From Arenibacter sp. F26102 (lineage in GTDB: Bacteria; Bacteroidota; Bacteroidia; Flavobacteriales; Flavobacteriaceae): a stretch of DNA of 64,000 nt. Both the position numbers and the translations under genes were made by a program. Shown in pieces: positions 37,660 through 46,843 of this stretch (the first letter of the stretch is position 1; every line of letters starts with the position of its first letter). The stretch covers positions 124,001-188,000 of the forward strand of contig NZ_JALKBC010000001.1 in assembly GCF_023015865.1 (NCBI RefSeq), in the 5' to 3' direction. A model generated the notes under the pieces. The model ran no database searches. It had not been told where the DNA came from and saw only the letters and a list, made by a program, of their open reading frames with translations.

Positions 37660-37817
37660 GCGCAGCGAAAGCGGAGCCAAATTTCAACTATGCGGAAGCG
37701 TTGAACAATTAGGCGCAGCGAAAGCGGAGTCAAATTTCAACTATGCGGAGGCTCTGAATAATTAGGCGCAGCGCAAGCGAAGCCAAATTCAACCGTGCTG
37801 AAGCGTTGAACAACTAA
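37642..37817 (+). repeat. 53-bp tandem repeat derived from the atpG 3' end
   Basis: Four successive copies begin at 37642, 37695, 37748 and 37800 (periods 53, 53, 52). Each starts with a version of GAAGCGTTGAACAATTAG, the last codons and stop of atpG, followed by a GC-rich GCGCAGCGAAAGCGGAGCC segment and AAATTTCAACTAT. Copy 1 is the real gene end; later copies have diverged by a few substitutions and copy 4 is partial. Confidence 0.9.
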
Positions 37818-37863
37818 GTAGTATCTATTTTTCCCTTTTTTTTGCGGAAAGAAAATTTTATAA

Positions 37864-37891
37864 GAAGCCTCACAGGAATGTGGGGCTTTTA
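37864..37891 (+). terminator. Terminator of the atp operon
   Basis: AAGCCTCACA, loop GGAA, TGTGGGGCTT (one G.U pair) followed by TTTATATTT. Confidence 0.75.
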
Positions 37892-37939
37892 TATTTATAA
37901 AGAATATGGAATCGCTATTTACCGAATAAGCTAATTAAC

Positions 37940-37947
37940 TAACTTTG
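37940..37947 (+). promoter_or_regulatory. -7 promoter box for the flippase/dut operon
   Basis: TAACTTTG matches TAnnTTTG, 47 bases before the TTG start at 37995. Confidence 0.5.
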
Positions 37948-37994
37948 CCCGCATTGATTAAATGCCTAATTTTAAAGCTAATTCATAGATTTCT

Positions 37995-39458
37995 TTGAAT
38001 CCACTTAAAAAACTATTTAAACAGACGTTTATCTATGGCTTGGCTACGGTATTGCCCAGAATGCTATCGTTTCTTTTAACGCCTTTATATGTCACTGTTC
38101 TCCCCACCGATGGATACGGAGAGGTTTCCATTATTTTTGCATGGTTTGCGATTTTTAATGTGTTACTTGCTTATGGTATGGAAACGGCCTTTTTCCGTTT
38201 TTACCACGATACCACTTTGAACAAGAAAACTGTTGTCACCACCTCCTTAATATCCATTGGGGCCTCTTCCTTTATTTTTATGCTTATAGCTTTTATATTT
38301 AAAGGGGCTATTTCAACTGTAAGTGATATAGATCCACAATTTATCACCTATGCCATATTGATTCTTGTGTTGGATGCCTTGGTAATCATTCCGTTTTCGT
38401 GGTTACGGGCCAATGAAAAACCAATGCGATATGCCTTGGTCAAGATTGCCAATGTGGTAATAAACCTAGGACTGAACTGTTTTTTTCTGATAGTTCTTCC
38501 AATAGTGGCGGAAAGCAATCCAGATTCGCTTTTAAGTGGTCTTTACAAGCCTAACTTTGAAATCTCCTACATCTTTATTTCTATGCTTATTTCTAGCATT
38601 ACAACCCTTTTATTGATGTTGCGCCTCTATCTAAGAAGGCCTTATGTTTTTGACAGGATCATATGGACCAGCATGATGAAATATGCTGCTCCTGTTTTAA
38701 TAGCGGGTATTGCCTTTACCATCAATGAAGTATTTGATCGAATTATGTTGGATTGGCTTTTGCCAAACGATATTGCCGAGAGCGAGATTGGAAAATATTC
38801 GGCTTGTTATAAACTCACTTTGTTTATGACCTTATTTGCTACAGCTTTTAGGATGGGTATAGAGCCCTTCTTTTTTAGTCACTCCAAAAGTGATAACCCG
38901 CAAAAGGCCTATGCGCAGATTACAAATTATTTTGTAATCCTGGGGAGCGTTATTTTACTTTCTGTTGTGGTCTTTGCTGATTTGCTCAAACTGATCATTG
39001 TTCCCAATTCGGACTATTGGGAGGCCATGTCAGTGGTGCCCATTATTATTTTGGCCAGCTTTTGTCTGGGGATCTATCACAATCTATCGGTGTGGTACAA
39101 GGTTACGGATCGGACCAAGTTTGGAGCCTATATCTCCCTGATCGGGGCTGTACTGACGATTATTATTAATTTTGCATTTATTCCGTATTTTGGATATGTG
39201 GCTTCTGCTGTGGCTACTTTGGTTGCCTATGGATCTATGGTAATCCTGTCTTTCTTTTTTGGAAGAATGTATTACCCTATTCCGTACAACCATAGAAAAA
39301 TTATTTTTTATCTAGGGGTCTCCATCCTATTTTCCATGTTGTCATTTTACGTCTTCGATCGTAATTTAATAATTGGAAGTATATTCTTTATTTTATTTTT
39401 GGGCATTGTGTATCGGCTTGAAAGTGATAAACTCAAACAAATATTCTTAAGAAAATGA
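37995..39458 (+). CDS. Wzx-like oligosaccharide flippase (MOP superfamily)
   Basis: A 487-residue polytopic protein with about 14 hydrophobic segments that should move lipid-linked saccharide across the inner membrane. It starts at TTG 37995: [33 protein letters not shown] is the normal flippase N-terminus, with an amphipathic helix and the conserved Pro-Arg, and no upstream ATG is in frame. Further marks are [31 protein letters not shown] and the duplicated half from about residue 225. The stop overlaps the dut start (ATGA). It is remote from the rfb operon, so its substrate is uncertain. Confidence 0.87.
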   Translation: MNPLKKLFKQTFIYGLATVLPRMLSFLLTPLYVTVLPTDGYGEVSIIFAWFAIFNVLLAYGMETAFFRFYHDTTLNKKTVVTTSLISIGASSFIFMLIAFIFKGAISTVSDIDPQFITYAILILVLDALVIIPFSWLRANEKPMRYALVKIANVVINLGLNCFFLIVLPIVAESNPDSLLSGLYKPNFEISYIFISMLISSITTLLLMLRLYLRRPYVFDRIIWTSMMKYAAPVLIAGIAFTINEVFDRIMLDWLLPNDIAESEIGKYSACYKLTLFMTLFATAFRMGIEPFFFSHSKSDNPQKAYAQITNYFVILGSVILLSVVVFADLLKLIIVPNSDYWEAMSVVPIIILASFCLGIYHNLSVWYKVTDRTKFGAYISLIGAVLTIIINFAFIPYFGYVASAVATLVAYGSMVILSFFFGRMYYPIPYNHRKIIFYLGVSILFSMLSFYVFDRNLIIGSIFFILFLGIVYRLESDKLKQIFLRK

Positions 39459-39889
39459 CTATAAAAATCATCAATAAATCGGCTCACGTATTGCCCAGTT
39501 ATGAAACCTTGGCTTCCGCTGGGATGGATTTAAGGGCTAATCTTACCGAATCCATAGTATTGCAACCCATGGAAAGAACCATTGTTAAAACCGGACTTTT
39601 CCTGGAGCTTCCCATAGGTTTTGAGGCTCAGGTAAGGCCGCGGAGCGGGTTGGCAGCCAAAAAAGGCATTACCGTACTAAATGCTCCTGGCACGGTTGAT
39701 GCGGACTATAGAGGGGAGGTTGGGGTAATCCTGATAAACCTATCCAACGAAGCATTTACCATTGAAAATGGTGAGCGCATAGCACAGTTGGTTATTGCTA
39801 AACACGAGAGAGCGGAGTGGAACGAGGTCGAGGAGCTTTCGGAAACCTCGAGGGGTGAAGGAGGTTTTGGCAGTACGGGGGTAAAATAA
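39455..39889 (+). CDS. dut: dUTP diphosphatase
   Basis: Hydrolyses dUTP to dUMP, keeping uracil out of DNA and supplying dTMP synthesis. The 144-residue trimeric enzyme shows all five motifs: SAGMDLRA (21-28), [20 protein letters not shown] with the catalytic Asp, GERIAQLV, and the C-terminal [10 protein letters not shown]. Its ATG overlaps the flippase stop by 4 bp, so the two are translationally coupled though not functionally linked. Confidence 0.97.
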   Translation: MTIKIINKSAHVLPSYETLASAGMDLRANLTESIVLQPMERTIVKTGLFLELPIGFEAQVRPRSGLAAKKGITVLNAPGTVDADYRGEVGVILINLSNEAFTIENGERIAQLVIAKHERAEWNEVEELSETSRGEGGFGSTGVK

Positions 39890-40071
39890 ATTCTCTTTAC
39901 CAAAACAAGGTAGAATCTAGCTTTATCATTAATTTTAATGAACCTTTGCGTATCCTACATTTAAGGATTGTTCGCTGTTCGGGACAATCGAGGTGTTTGG
40001 GTAGTTGTGGCTGGAGGTTTGTTATTTGCATCGAAGCTTAAGTCTGTTTCCAATTAGAGGGATATTTCGAT

Positions 40072-41004
40072 ATGATTAAAAACTTTTGCATATTACTTTT
40101 TACCATGGGATTATTTTTAGTCCCAGAGCTTATGTGTGCCCAGGAAGATGAGCTGAAGGTGGAGGAAAGTTCAGAGGTTTTTTTGGAGGAATATACCGAT
40201 GAGTTTCAAGAAAAATTCTTTGAAGCATTAAAGCAAAAGGGAATAGAGAACTACGATAGGGCAGCAAACCTTCTATTGGAATGTAAACGTTTGGATCCAA
40301 ATAATTCAGTAATCGACCACGAACTGTCAAAGGCTTATTTGGCTTCGAAAAAGTATGTACTGGCGCAGCAATATGGTATTTCCGCCTTAGTTGCCCGGCC
40401 GGAAAATTATTGGGTGTTGAATACCTTGATGAACATAATGCAACCACAAGGGGCTACCATAGATATGGTGAAGGATAAAATTCCATATAATGATGCCAGG
40501 CTTAGGGAAAATCTAGCGCTGATCTATTATGGGCGGCAGAACTATGACGAGGCTTTAAAAATACTTAACGGTATGAAAATATCGCCATTTTCGAAGCAAC
40601 TTACTTCAAAAATCAATGATTCCATTAAAGCCAGGGAAGTAATTGAAAATGAAGGAGATACCTTGGTGGTAAAAGTCGAACTGGAAAACCCTATTAACAA
40701 TTATGAATCCATTATTGCCGATTTTTTAGCAAAGAGCGACTTTAAGAGTGCTGCATCCGTAAGTGAGGAAGCTATGGAAAGCTTTCCGACCCAACCCTAC
40801 TTTTATTTCACCTATGGGCTTGCTCTAAACAAGACAGGGAAATTTAAGGAGGCCATTGCCATTTTGGAGTCGGGATTGGATTATTTATTGGACGACCCTG
40901 AGCTAGCGAATAAGATGTATAAAGAATTAGTGGATGCTAACAAGGCTTTGGGAAATTCTTCCAAGGCAAATATGTATCTTAGTAAAATTAAATCCGGGTC
41001 ATAA
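40072..41004 (+). CDS. Exported TPR-repeat protein
   Basis: A 310-residue protein with signal peptide MIKNFCILLFTMGLFLVPELMCA and several tetratricopeptide-like helical pairs at about residues 48-170 and 210-300 (KGIENYDRAANLLLECKRLDPNN; YFTYGLALNKTGKFKEAIAILESGL). TPR domains bind other proteins; no enzyme motif is visible. It lies 4 bp before the DUF4292 lipoprotein gene and upstream of the EnvC-like gene, suggesting a shared role in envelope assembly. The exact function is not known. Confidence 0.75.
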   Translation: MIKNFCILLFTMGLFLVPELMCAQEDELKVEESSEVFLEEYTDEFQEKFFEALKQKGIENYDRAANLLLECKRLDPNNSVIDHELSKAYLASKKYVLAQQYGISALVARPENYWVLNTLMNIMQPQGATIDMVKDKIPYNDARLRENLALIYYGRQNYDEALKILNGMKISPFSKQLTSKINDSIKAREVIENEGDTLVVKVELENPINNYESIIADFLAKSDFKSAASVSEEAMESFPTQPYFYFTYGLALNKTGKFKEAIAILESGLDYLLDDPELANKMYKELVDANKALGNSSKANMYLSKIKSGS

Positions 41005-41008
41005 AACT

Positions 41009-41794
41009 ATGATAAACAGTATAAATAAGCTTCAAAAATGGGCCGTGCTTTGCATTCTTGTAGTCATTGTGTTTTCGTGTAAGTCCACCAGCGTAGTCAA
41101 AAGCGGTGCAGTGGATGAGAATTTGTCGGCAAAGGCCGTCATTAGGAACCATTATTACTCCCATTTGAGTTTTAAGACTTTAAGTGGTAGGATGAGAATA
41201 GACTATTCGGATGGCGAGACTACCCAAAGTGTTAGTGTAAATCTAAGAATGGAAAAGGATAAGGCGATATGGCTGAGTGCTCCATTGGGAATTGTAAAGG
41301 CATACATTACCCCTGAGCGAGTGTCGTTTTATAATAAGATGGACAACGAATATTTTGACGGAAATTTCTCTTATTTAAGTCAATTGTTGGGAACAGATCT
41401 CGATTTTCAAAAAGTACAAAATCTTCTTTTGGGGGAGGCTCTTTTCGATTTAAGGGAGGAAAAGTATACAATGGCTATCTCCAATGACAATTATCAATTA
41501 AAGCCAAAAAAGGCTGGTGAGTTATTTAAAACACTGTTTCAAATTGAACCAATGAATTATAAAATGGCCACCCAGCAGTTATCCCAACCTTGGGAAAAAC
41601 GTATGCTGGAAATAAGCTATAAGAACTATCAAAAGGTTAATAAATGGATTTTGCCTGGGGAGATAGATATTATGGCGCTGGATGGGGACCATACCAACAA
41701 TATAACTGTCGAATTTAGAAATATGGAGTTTAATAGAGCATTGAACTTTCCTTATAATATACCAAATGGTTTTAAAGAAATAGTATTAAATTAA
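41009..41794 (+). CDS. DUF4292-family lipoprotein (LolA/LolB-like fold expected)
   Basis: A 261-residue lipoprotein. The ATG at 41009 is chosen because it gives a signal with lipobox Cys (KWAVLCILVVIVFSCKST); codons upstream overlap the TPR gene. The body matches DUF4292: LKTLSGRMRIDYSDGE, DKAIWLSAPLGIVKAYITPERVSFYN and LNFPYNIPNGF. The family is thought to share the lipoprotein-carrier fold, so transport or sensing of lipidated material is plausible but unproven. Spaced 4 bp from the TPR gene and 1 bp from the EnvC-like gene. Confidence 0.85.
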   Translation: MINSINKLQKWAVLCILVVIVFSCKSTSVVKSGAVDENLSAKAVIRNHYYSHLSFKTLSGRMRIDYSDGETTQSVSVNLRMEKDKAIWLSAPLGIVKAYITPERVSFYNKMDNEYFDGNFSYLSQLLGTDLDFQKVQNLLLGEALFDLREEKYTMAISNDNYQLKPKKAGELFKTLFQIEPMNYKMATQQLSQPWEKRMLEISYKNYQKVNKWILPGEIDIMALDGDHTNNITVEFRNMEFNRALNFPYNIPNGFKEIVLN

Positions 41795-41795
41795 T

Positions 41796-43040
41796 ATGGG
41801 AAGTAATAATTCTTATATAGTTTATTTTCTTTTAGTTATGTTCATTCTTTTGGGCAATGTTACCTTGGCCCAGACCAATGAACAGAAGGCATTGGAATCT
41901 AAACGGGAACAGCTTCAAAAGGAAATATCTGAAATTAACCGATTATTGTTTGCCGAGAAAAAGGAAAAGGGAAATGTCTTGGAACAAATGGAGGCTATGG
42001 ACCAAAAAATCAACGTCCGCCAGCAATTGATCAGGGTTACTAATCAACAGTCCAACTTACTCAACAGACAAATAAATACCAATATCAGGAACATTGGGAA
42101 ACTGCGTAATGACCTTGCCTTTCTTAAGGAGGAATACGGTAATATGATCCAAAAATCCTATCAGAATAAATCCGGACAAAGTCGTTTAATGTTCCTTTTG
42201 TCCTCGGAGAATTTCCTTCAGGCGTTCAAGCGTTTTCAGTATATGAAGCAATACACCCAGTATAGAAAGGAGCAGGGAGAACAAATTGTGGCCAAAACGG
42301 ACGAGTTAACCCAGTTAAATAAGGATCTTTCGGAGCAGCGGAAGGAGAAGGATAAATTGGTGACTGAAAATACACAGATCAAGAATCAATTGTACAAGGA
42401 GATTCAGTCCCAAAAGGAATTACTTAAAAGTATACGGCAGAACGAAAGTAAATATGCAGCGGCTATCGATAAGAAGAAGAAGGAGGCCAAGAGGATCGAT
42501 GAACAAATTGAAAGCTTGATTAGAAGTGCTATTGCGGCATCCAATAAGGCTGCCGGAAAATCTACCAGTAGCATCTCGGCAAGCAGTAGTAAGTTTGTTT
42601 TGACTCCTGAGGCTACCATTGTGGCCAATAATTTTTCGGCCAACAAGGGAAAACTCATTTGGCCCGTAGAAAAGGGAATTAAAAGACAGGGTTTTGGTGT
42701 TTATAACGATGCCGTATATCCAGGGATAAAGCACGAAAGCAACGGAGTTATTATTGCCACTGATGAGGGTTCAAAGGCGAGGTCTATTTTTGAAGGTGAA
42801 GTTATTGCCATACTTTCTGTTCCCGGCGGCAATAAGGGGGTGCAAATAAAACATGGAAATTATATAAGTACTTATTACAACCTCTCCAGAGTTTATGTAA
42901 AGAAGGGTGATAAAGTGAATATAAAGTCGGATTTGGGAGATATATACACTAGCAAATCCAGTGGCACTACCCAATTAAAGTTCTATCTCTATAAGGATAC
43001 TACCCGACTTAATCCAGAGGAGTGGATCTATCAATTATAA
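41796..43040 (+). CDS. EnvC-like murein hydrolase activator with degenerate M23 domain
   Basis: A 414-residue exported protein: signal peptide (1-25), a long coiled coil (about 28-250) with repeated Lys/Glu/Gln heptads, a Ser/Ala-rich hinge, and an M23-type domain from about 285. The M23 zinc ligands are missing: where active enzymes have HxxxD this has HESNG, and where they have HLHFEL this has QLKFYL. That combination matches EnvC, which activates amidases at the division site and is not itself a peptidase. It starts 1 bp after the DUF4292 gene. The partner amidase is not in this window. Confidence 0.88.
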   Translation: MGSNNSYIVYFLLVMFILLGNVTLAQTNEQKALESKREQLQKEISEINRLLFAEKKEKGNVLEQMEAMDQKINVRQQLIRVTNQQSNLLNRQINTNIRNIGKLRNDLAFLKEEYGNMIQKSYQNKSGQSRLMFLLSSENFLQAFKRFQYMKQYTQYRKEQGEQIVAKTDELTQLNKDLSEQRKEKDKLVTENTQIKNQLYKEIQSQKELLKSIRQNESKYAAAIDKKKKEAKRIDEQIESLIRSAIAASNKAAGKSTSSISASSSKFVLTPEATIVANNFSANKGKLIWPVEKGIKRQGFGVYNDAVYPGIKHESNGVIIATDEGSKARSIFEGEVIAILSVPGGNKGVQIKHGNYISTYYNLSRVYVKKGDKVNIKSDLGDIYTSKSSGTTQLKFYLYKDTTRLNPEEWIYQL

Positions 43041-43050
43041 AATAAAGAAA

Positions 43051-43887
43051 TTGAAAAATTTAACCGATTTAAAAGGAACATTTACTTTAAACAATGGTGT
43101 TAAAATGCCATATTTTGGTTTAGGCGTATATTTGAGCGAGGATGGCAAAGAAGTTGTCAATGCCGTAAAATGGGCTTTGGAAGCAGGGTATCGGCACATA
43201 GATACTGCTTCCATTTATGAAAATGAAGAAGGGGTTGGAAAAGGGATAAAGGAAAGTGGTGTTGATCGCAAGGATATATTTGTGGTGAGCAAGGTTTGGA
43301 ATAGCGATCAGGGTTATGAGAGTACCATAAATGCCTTCGAGGCCAGTTTAAAACGGTTAAATGTGGATTATCTGGATCTTTACCTGGTGCATTGGCCGGT
43401 AAAGGGGAAATATAAGGATACATGGCGCGCTATGGAATATTTATATGAGCAGAAGCGGGTGAGGGCCATTGGAGTAAGTAATTTTATGCAACATCATCTA
43501 GAGGATTTACTTTCTTCTGCCAAATATGTTCCTATGGTTAACCAAATGGAATTTCATCCGTATTTGGTACAACAGGAGTTACTTGACTTTTGCAATAAAA
43601 ATACCATTCAGTATGAGGCCTGGTCCCCTTTAATGCAAGGGCATATTTTTGAATTGGATATAATGAAAAGTCTAGCCGCAAAATACAATAGGACCATTGC
43701 CCAGGTCGTGTTACGCTGGAATTTGCAAAAAGGAGTTGTCACCATTCCAAAATCTTCAAAAAAGGAACGCATAAAGGGGAATGCCGATATTTTTAATTTT
43801 GAACTCACCCAAGAGGATGTCAAACAATTGGATCAATTGGATTGCGGAAAACGATTTGGTCCCGACCCCAATAATTTCGACTTTTAG
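43051..43887 (+). CDS. Aldo/keto reductase
   Basis: A NADPH-dependent carbonyl reductase of the AKR superfamily. The 278-residue TIM barrel has the full catalytic tetrad Asp51, Tyr56 (HIDTASIYEN), Lys81 (VVSKVW) and His114 (LVHWPV), and the cofactor loop IPKSSKKERIKGN. Start is TTG 43051 because MKNLTDLKGTFTLNNGVKMP is the natural N-terminus and no ATG is in frame upstream. The gap to the EnvC-like gene is 10 bp, so they may share a transcript. The substrate is not predictable. Confidence 0.92.
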   Translation: MKNLTDLKGTFTLNNGVKMPYFGLGVYLSEDGKEVVNAVKWALEAGYRHIDTASIYENEEGVGKGIKESGVDRKDIFVVSKVWNSDQGYESTINAFEASLKRLNVDYLDLYLVHWPVKGKYKDTWRAMEYLYEQKRVRAIGVSNFMQHHLEDLLSSAKYVPMVNQMEFHPYLVQQELLDFCNKNTIQYEAWSPLMQGHIFELDIMKSLAAKYNRTIAQVVLRWNLQKGVVTIPKSSKKERIKGNADIFNFELTQEDVKQLDQLDCGKRFGPDPNNFDF

Positions 43888-44396
43888 TCCATAAAAAGGG
43901 CCTTGAGTTCAGTGGCATCTTTGGGCTTCATCTTACCAGCAAGTACTAAACTAAGCTGTTTTCTGCGTAAGGCGGCTTCAAATCGCTGTATTTCCAATTC
44001 AGACTCAGGTTTTAATTCAGGAACAGCAGTTGGCTTCCCACTGTCATCCACAGCAACAAAGGTATAGATAGCCTCGTTTACCTTGGATTTCTCGCCATTA
44101 AATCGGTCTTCCATCCAAACGTCTATAAATACTTCCATAGAGGTCCTGAATGCTCTGGAAACGGCCGCTTCTACCGTTACGACACTTCCTACGGGTACGG
44201 CTTGATTAAAGGCTACATGATTAACGGAAGCGGTGACCGTAATTCGTCTGCTGTGTCGCCTGGCAGCAATACTGGCGGCACGATCCATTCTGGCCAATAA
44301 TTCCCCTCCAAACAGGTTGTTCAAAGGATTTGTTTCACTTGGTAGGACCATATCGGTCATTAAGGTACGCGATTCACTGGGCGTCTTGGGCTCCAT
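43884..44396 (-). CDS. Acyl-CoA thioesterase (hotdog fold)
   Basis: Hydrolyses acyl-CoA to free acid and CoA. The 170-residue product has the hotdog core with LPSETNPLNNLFGGELLARMDRAASIAARRHS, in which the Asn and Asp match the active-site pair of YciA/BACH-type enzymes, and VNHVAFNQAVPVGSVV. Its stop overlaps the convergent aldo/keto reductase stop by 4 bp. A TAnnTTTG box lies 14 bases before the ATG. Confidence 0.9.
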   Translation of the reverse strand: MEPKTPSESRTLMTDMVLPSETNPLNNLFGGELLARMDRAASIAARRHSRRITVTASVNHVAFNQAVPVGSVVTVEAAVSRAFRTSMEVFIDVWMEDRFNGEKSKVNEAIYTFVAVDDSGKPTAVPELKPESELEIQRFEAALRRKQLSLVLAGKMKPKDATELKALFMD

Positions 44397-44410
44397 AAAT
44401 TTATTTTGGG

Positions 44411-44418
44411 CAAAGATA
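44411..44418 (-). promoter_or_regulatory. -7 promoter box for the thioesterase
   Basis: The minus strand reads TATCTTTG, ending 14 bases before the ATG at 44396. Confidence 0.55.
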
Positions 44419-44453
44419 CATTGGTATTGTTAAGCTAGAAAGTAGGGAAGGAA

Positions 44454-45401
44454 TTATTTTACGGAGCGCAACCAAGCTTCGGGTGCTTCGGAGATTTTAA
44501 TTTCCCGCAAATATTTTAGGGCTTCGTTGGCGTCATCAAAACTGCCATAGGAAACCATATGCAAACCATATTGGTTGACCCCTAAATAAGAGGCATCGTA
44601 TCCTTTTTCTTTTAATTGAAGCACCTTTTTTTCAGCATTTTCCTGTACTCTAAATGCACCGGCAATTACTTGGTGAACACCAGTTTTTTTGACTGAAATG
44701 ACATTTAATGAAACCGCGGGCAATTCTAAGGGAGCTGTATTGAAAAAAGTAGCTTCCTGAATGTTTTTTGAAACTTGTTGGTGTGCCTCTTGTCTTACCA
44801 ATTCTTGGTTGGACTCGTTTTCATTATATAGGCGATATCCCGTAAATCCGGTGGCAATGGCCAGCAATACTACCGCTGCGTACTTTAAATAAGGTCTAAT
44901 GGAGGATTCCCTACGAGTTTCAGGAGTAATCATAAATGGAATTTTTTCTTCCAATTCAATTACTTCCTCCTTTAAAACTTCCCTAGAAATTGGGGTAGAT
45001 ACAAAGGTTGATAGACCAAAGGACGATGTTAGGTAATTTACTTGATAGGAGGGTTGAAACTGGGTTTTTCCTTCCTTGTTCAACCAAAGTTCACCAATGT
45101 TGGGTAGACTCAAACGATTTCCTTCCTTTAAAAGTTTTTTCCATTTCAAGGATACTGCGGCTACTTGCTTTTGCATGTCTTCAAAAGACATCTTTTCGGC
45201 ATCGGCCATATAAGAAACCAACAATCCGTCATTGGAAGTAAGTTGTTCATTGAAGGATAGTACTTTTGAAGGGGGGTAAAATGAATTCGTACCATCATTG
45301 ATAACGGCAGATTTCATCTGCGTTAAAAAAGCGCCAAATTCTGGCACCATTACACAATTGTATCTATAAAGCAGCTCCGCTATGTAATGTTCGGTTCCCA
45401 T
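44454..45401 (-). CDS. HU-CCDC81 and SPOR domain membrane protein
   Basis: A 315-residue protein with the Bacteroidota double HU-CCDC81 module at the N-terminus (residues 1-60, HYIAELLYRYNCVMVPEFGAF; 60-130, NRLSLPNIGELWLN), one membrane span at about 171-189 (YAAVVLLAIATGFTGYRLY) and a periplasmic SPOR domain at 240-315 (HQVIAGAFRVQENAEKKVLQL). SPOR domains bind denuded glycan at the septum; HU-CCDC81 modules are DNA-binding-like by fold. The layout could tie a cytoplasmic partner, perhaps DNA, to the division-site wall. Divergent from dprA. Confidence 0.88.
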   Translation of the reverse strand: MGTEHYIAELLYRYNCVMVPEFGAFLTQMKSAVINDGTNSFYPPSKVLSFNEQLTSNDGLLVSYMADAEKMSFEDMQKQVAAVSLKWKKLLKEGNRLSLPNIGELWLNKEGKTQFQPSYQVNYLTSSFGLSTFVSTPISREVLKEEVIELEEKIPFMITPETRRESSIRPYLKYAAVVLLAIATGFTGYRLYNENESNQELVRQEAHQQVSKNIQEATFFNTAPLELPAVSLNVISVKKTGVHQVIAGAFRVQENAEKKVLQLKEKGYDASYLGVNQYGLHMVSYGSFDDANEALKYLREIKISEAPEAWLRSVK

Positions 45402-45505
45402 AGGAACAAAGATTGGAAAAATAACACAAGTTCAAAACTCTTGGCATAACTTTTTATTAACATTATAATTTATGTATTTTGTGAACAACTAAGCTCTTTC
45501 CATAA

Positions 45506-46609
45506 ATGTCTAGAGATGAAATAATTGCTATTCTGCGCTTACAGAACGTACCAAATATTGGTGATATAACCGCAAAAAAATTAATTTCAAACTGCGGTAA
45601 TCCATCGGCAATCTTTGAGGATAAAATGCGTCATTTATTAAAAATTGATAGAATTGGCTCTGGTACCCTAAGGGGATTAATGGACTTGGAACATTTGGAA
45701 GCTGCAGAAGAGGAGTACGAATTTCTAAGGAAGCAGGAAATAAATCTCCATTATTTTATGGATGATAGTTACCCGTCCTATTTAAAACACTGTATAGATA
45801 GTCCTATTTTACTATTTAGCCAAGGGAACATAAATCTTGACCGCCAAAAAATAATAAGCGTTGTAGGTACCAGGAATATTACCAGTTATGGTACTGCACT
45901 TTGTGAGCAGCTAATTGAGGAATTGGCACCTTTGAATCCCATTATTGTTAGTGGATTCGCCTACGGAGTGGATATTTGCGTACAAAAGGCTGCTGTAAAA
46001 TATGGCTTGCAAACCATTGGATGTTTGGCACATGGTTTAAATCAGATTTATCCAAAAATGCACGAAAAATATGTTCCAGAGGTCAATAAAAATGGCGGGT
46101 TTTTTACTGAATTTTGGAGTACCAGTCAGCCCGATAGGGAAAATTTCCTAAAACGAAATAGGATTATAGCCGGAATGAGCGAAGCTACCATTGTAGTGGA
46201 ATCTGCTGAAAAAGGTGGCAGTTTGGTAACGGCCGATATTGCCAACAGTTATAATCGCGATGTTTTTGCCGTTCCCGGGCGAACCCAGGATAAATACAGC
46301 AGTGGTTGTAACAACCTAATTAAACAACAGAAGGCTCATATGTTGACTTCTGTAGCGGATCTAATATATATGTTGGGGTGGCAATTGGAGGAAAAAGAGC
46401 CTACTAGCATTCAAAAACAATTATTTGTGGATCTGGACGATATTGAGAAGGAAATATATGATTATTTACAGCAGGGAGGTAAACAATTGCTGGACAGTAT
46501 TGCATTGGACTGTAAGCTTCCTATTTTTAAGGTGTCTTCCACACTATTGAATATGGAAATGAAGGGAGTAGTGAGGCCGCTTCCAGGTAAATTGTTCGAG
46601 GCCATTTGA
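45506..46609 (+). CDS. dprA: DNA-processing protein DprA
   Basis: Protects incoming single-stranded DNA and loads RecA during natural transformation. The 367-residue protein has an N-terminal helix-hairpin-helix-like region (NIGDITAKKLISNCG), the Rossmann core with VVGTRNITSYG, VSGFAYGVDI, LAHGLNQIYP, RNRIIAGMSEATIVVE and GSLVTADIANSYNRDVFAVPG, and a C-terminal winged helix at about 310-367. Divergent from the HU-CCDC81 gene. No other competence gene is in the window apart from recA, its partner protein, which lies about 5 kb away. Confidence 0.95.
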   Translation: MSRDEIIAILRLQNVPNIGDITAKKLISNCGNPSAIFEDKMRHLLKIDRIGSGTLRGLMDLEHLEAAEEEYEFLRKQEINLHYFMDDSYPSYLKHCIDSPILLFSQGNINLDRQKIISVVGTRNITSYGTALCEQLIEELAPLNPIIVSGFAYGVDICVQKAAVKYGLQTIGCLAHGLNQIYPKMHEKYVPEVNKNGGFFTEFWSTSQPDRENFLKRNRIIAGMSEATIVVESAEKGGSLVTADIANSYNRDVFAVPGRTQDKYSSGCNNLIKQQKAHMLTSVADLIYMLGWQLEEKEPTSIQKQLFVDLDDIEKEIYDYLQQGGKQLLDSIALDCKLPIFKVSSTLLNMEMKGVVRPLPGKLFEAI

Positions 46610-46843
46610 AACGGTTATTGAACAAGATTGAATGGACTTAATTCATAGAATACTATCCAATTACAACTTCAATAGGGGTATATCGCATACGAAGTTTACC
46701 GACCAATAGGTTTGTACGTGGACATTTGCAATAGTAAAATTGACACTTTTAGACCCTAGGGCGCAAATAAATTACCATTAGACGAAATTGTTTTAATAAG
46801 TAGGTAATTATGAGCGTGGCAAACAGACCAAAGGGTATAAATA

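Larger units (their letters stand above)
37818..37994. other. Remainder of the atpG-flippase gap
   Basis: After the tandem repeat this stretch holds the atp operon terminator and the flippase -7 box, with no supported gene. Confidence 0.5.

Noticed and set aside
37642..37817. Regular repeat array, considered as a CRISPR
   Set aside because: The copies are contiguous with no unique spacers, and the unit is the end of atpG.
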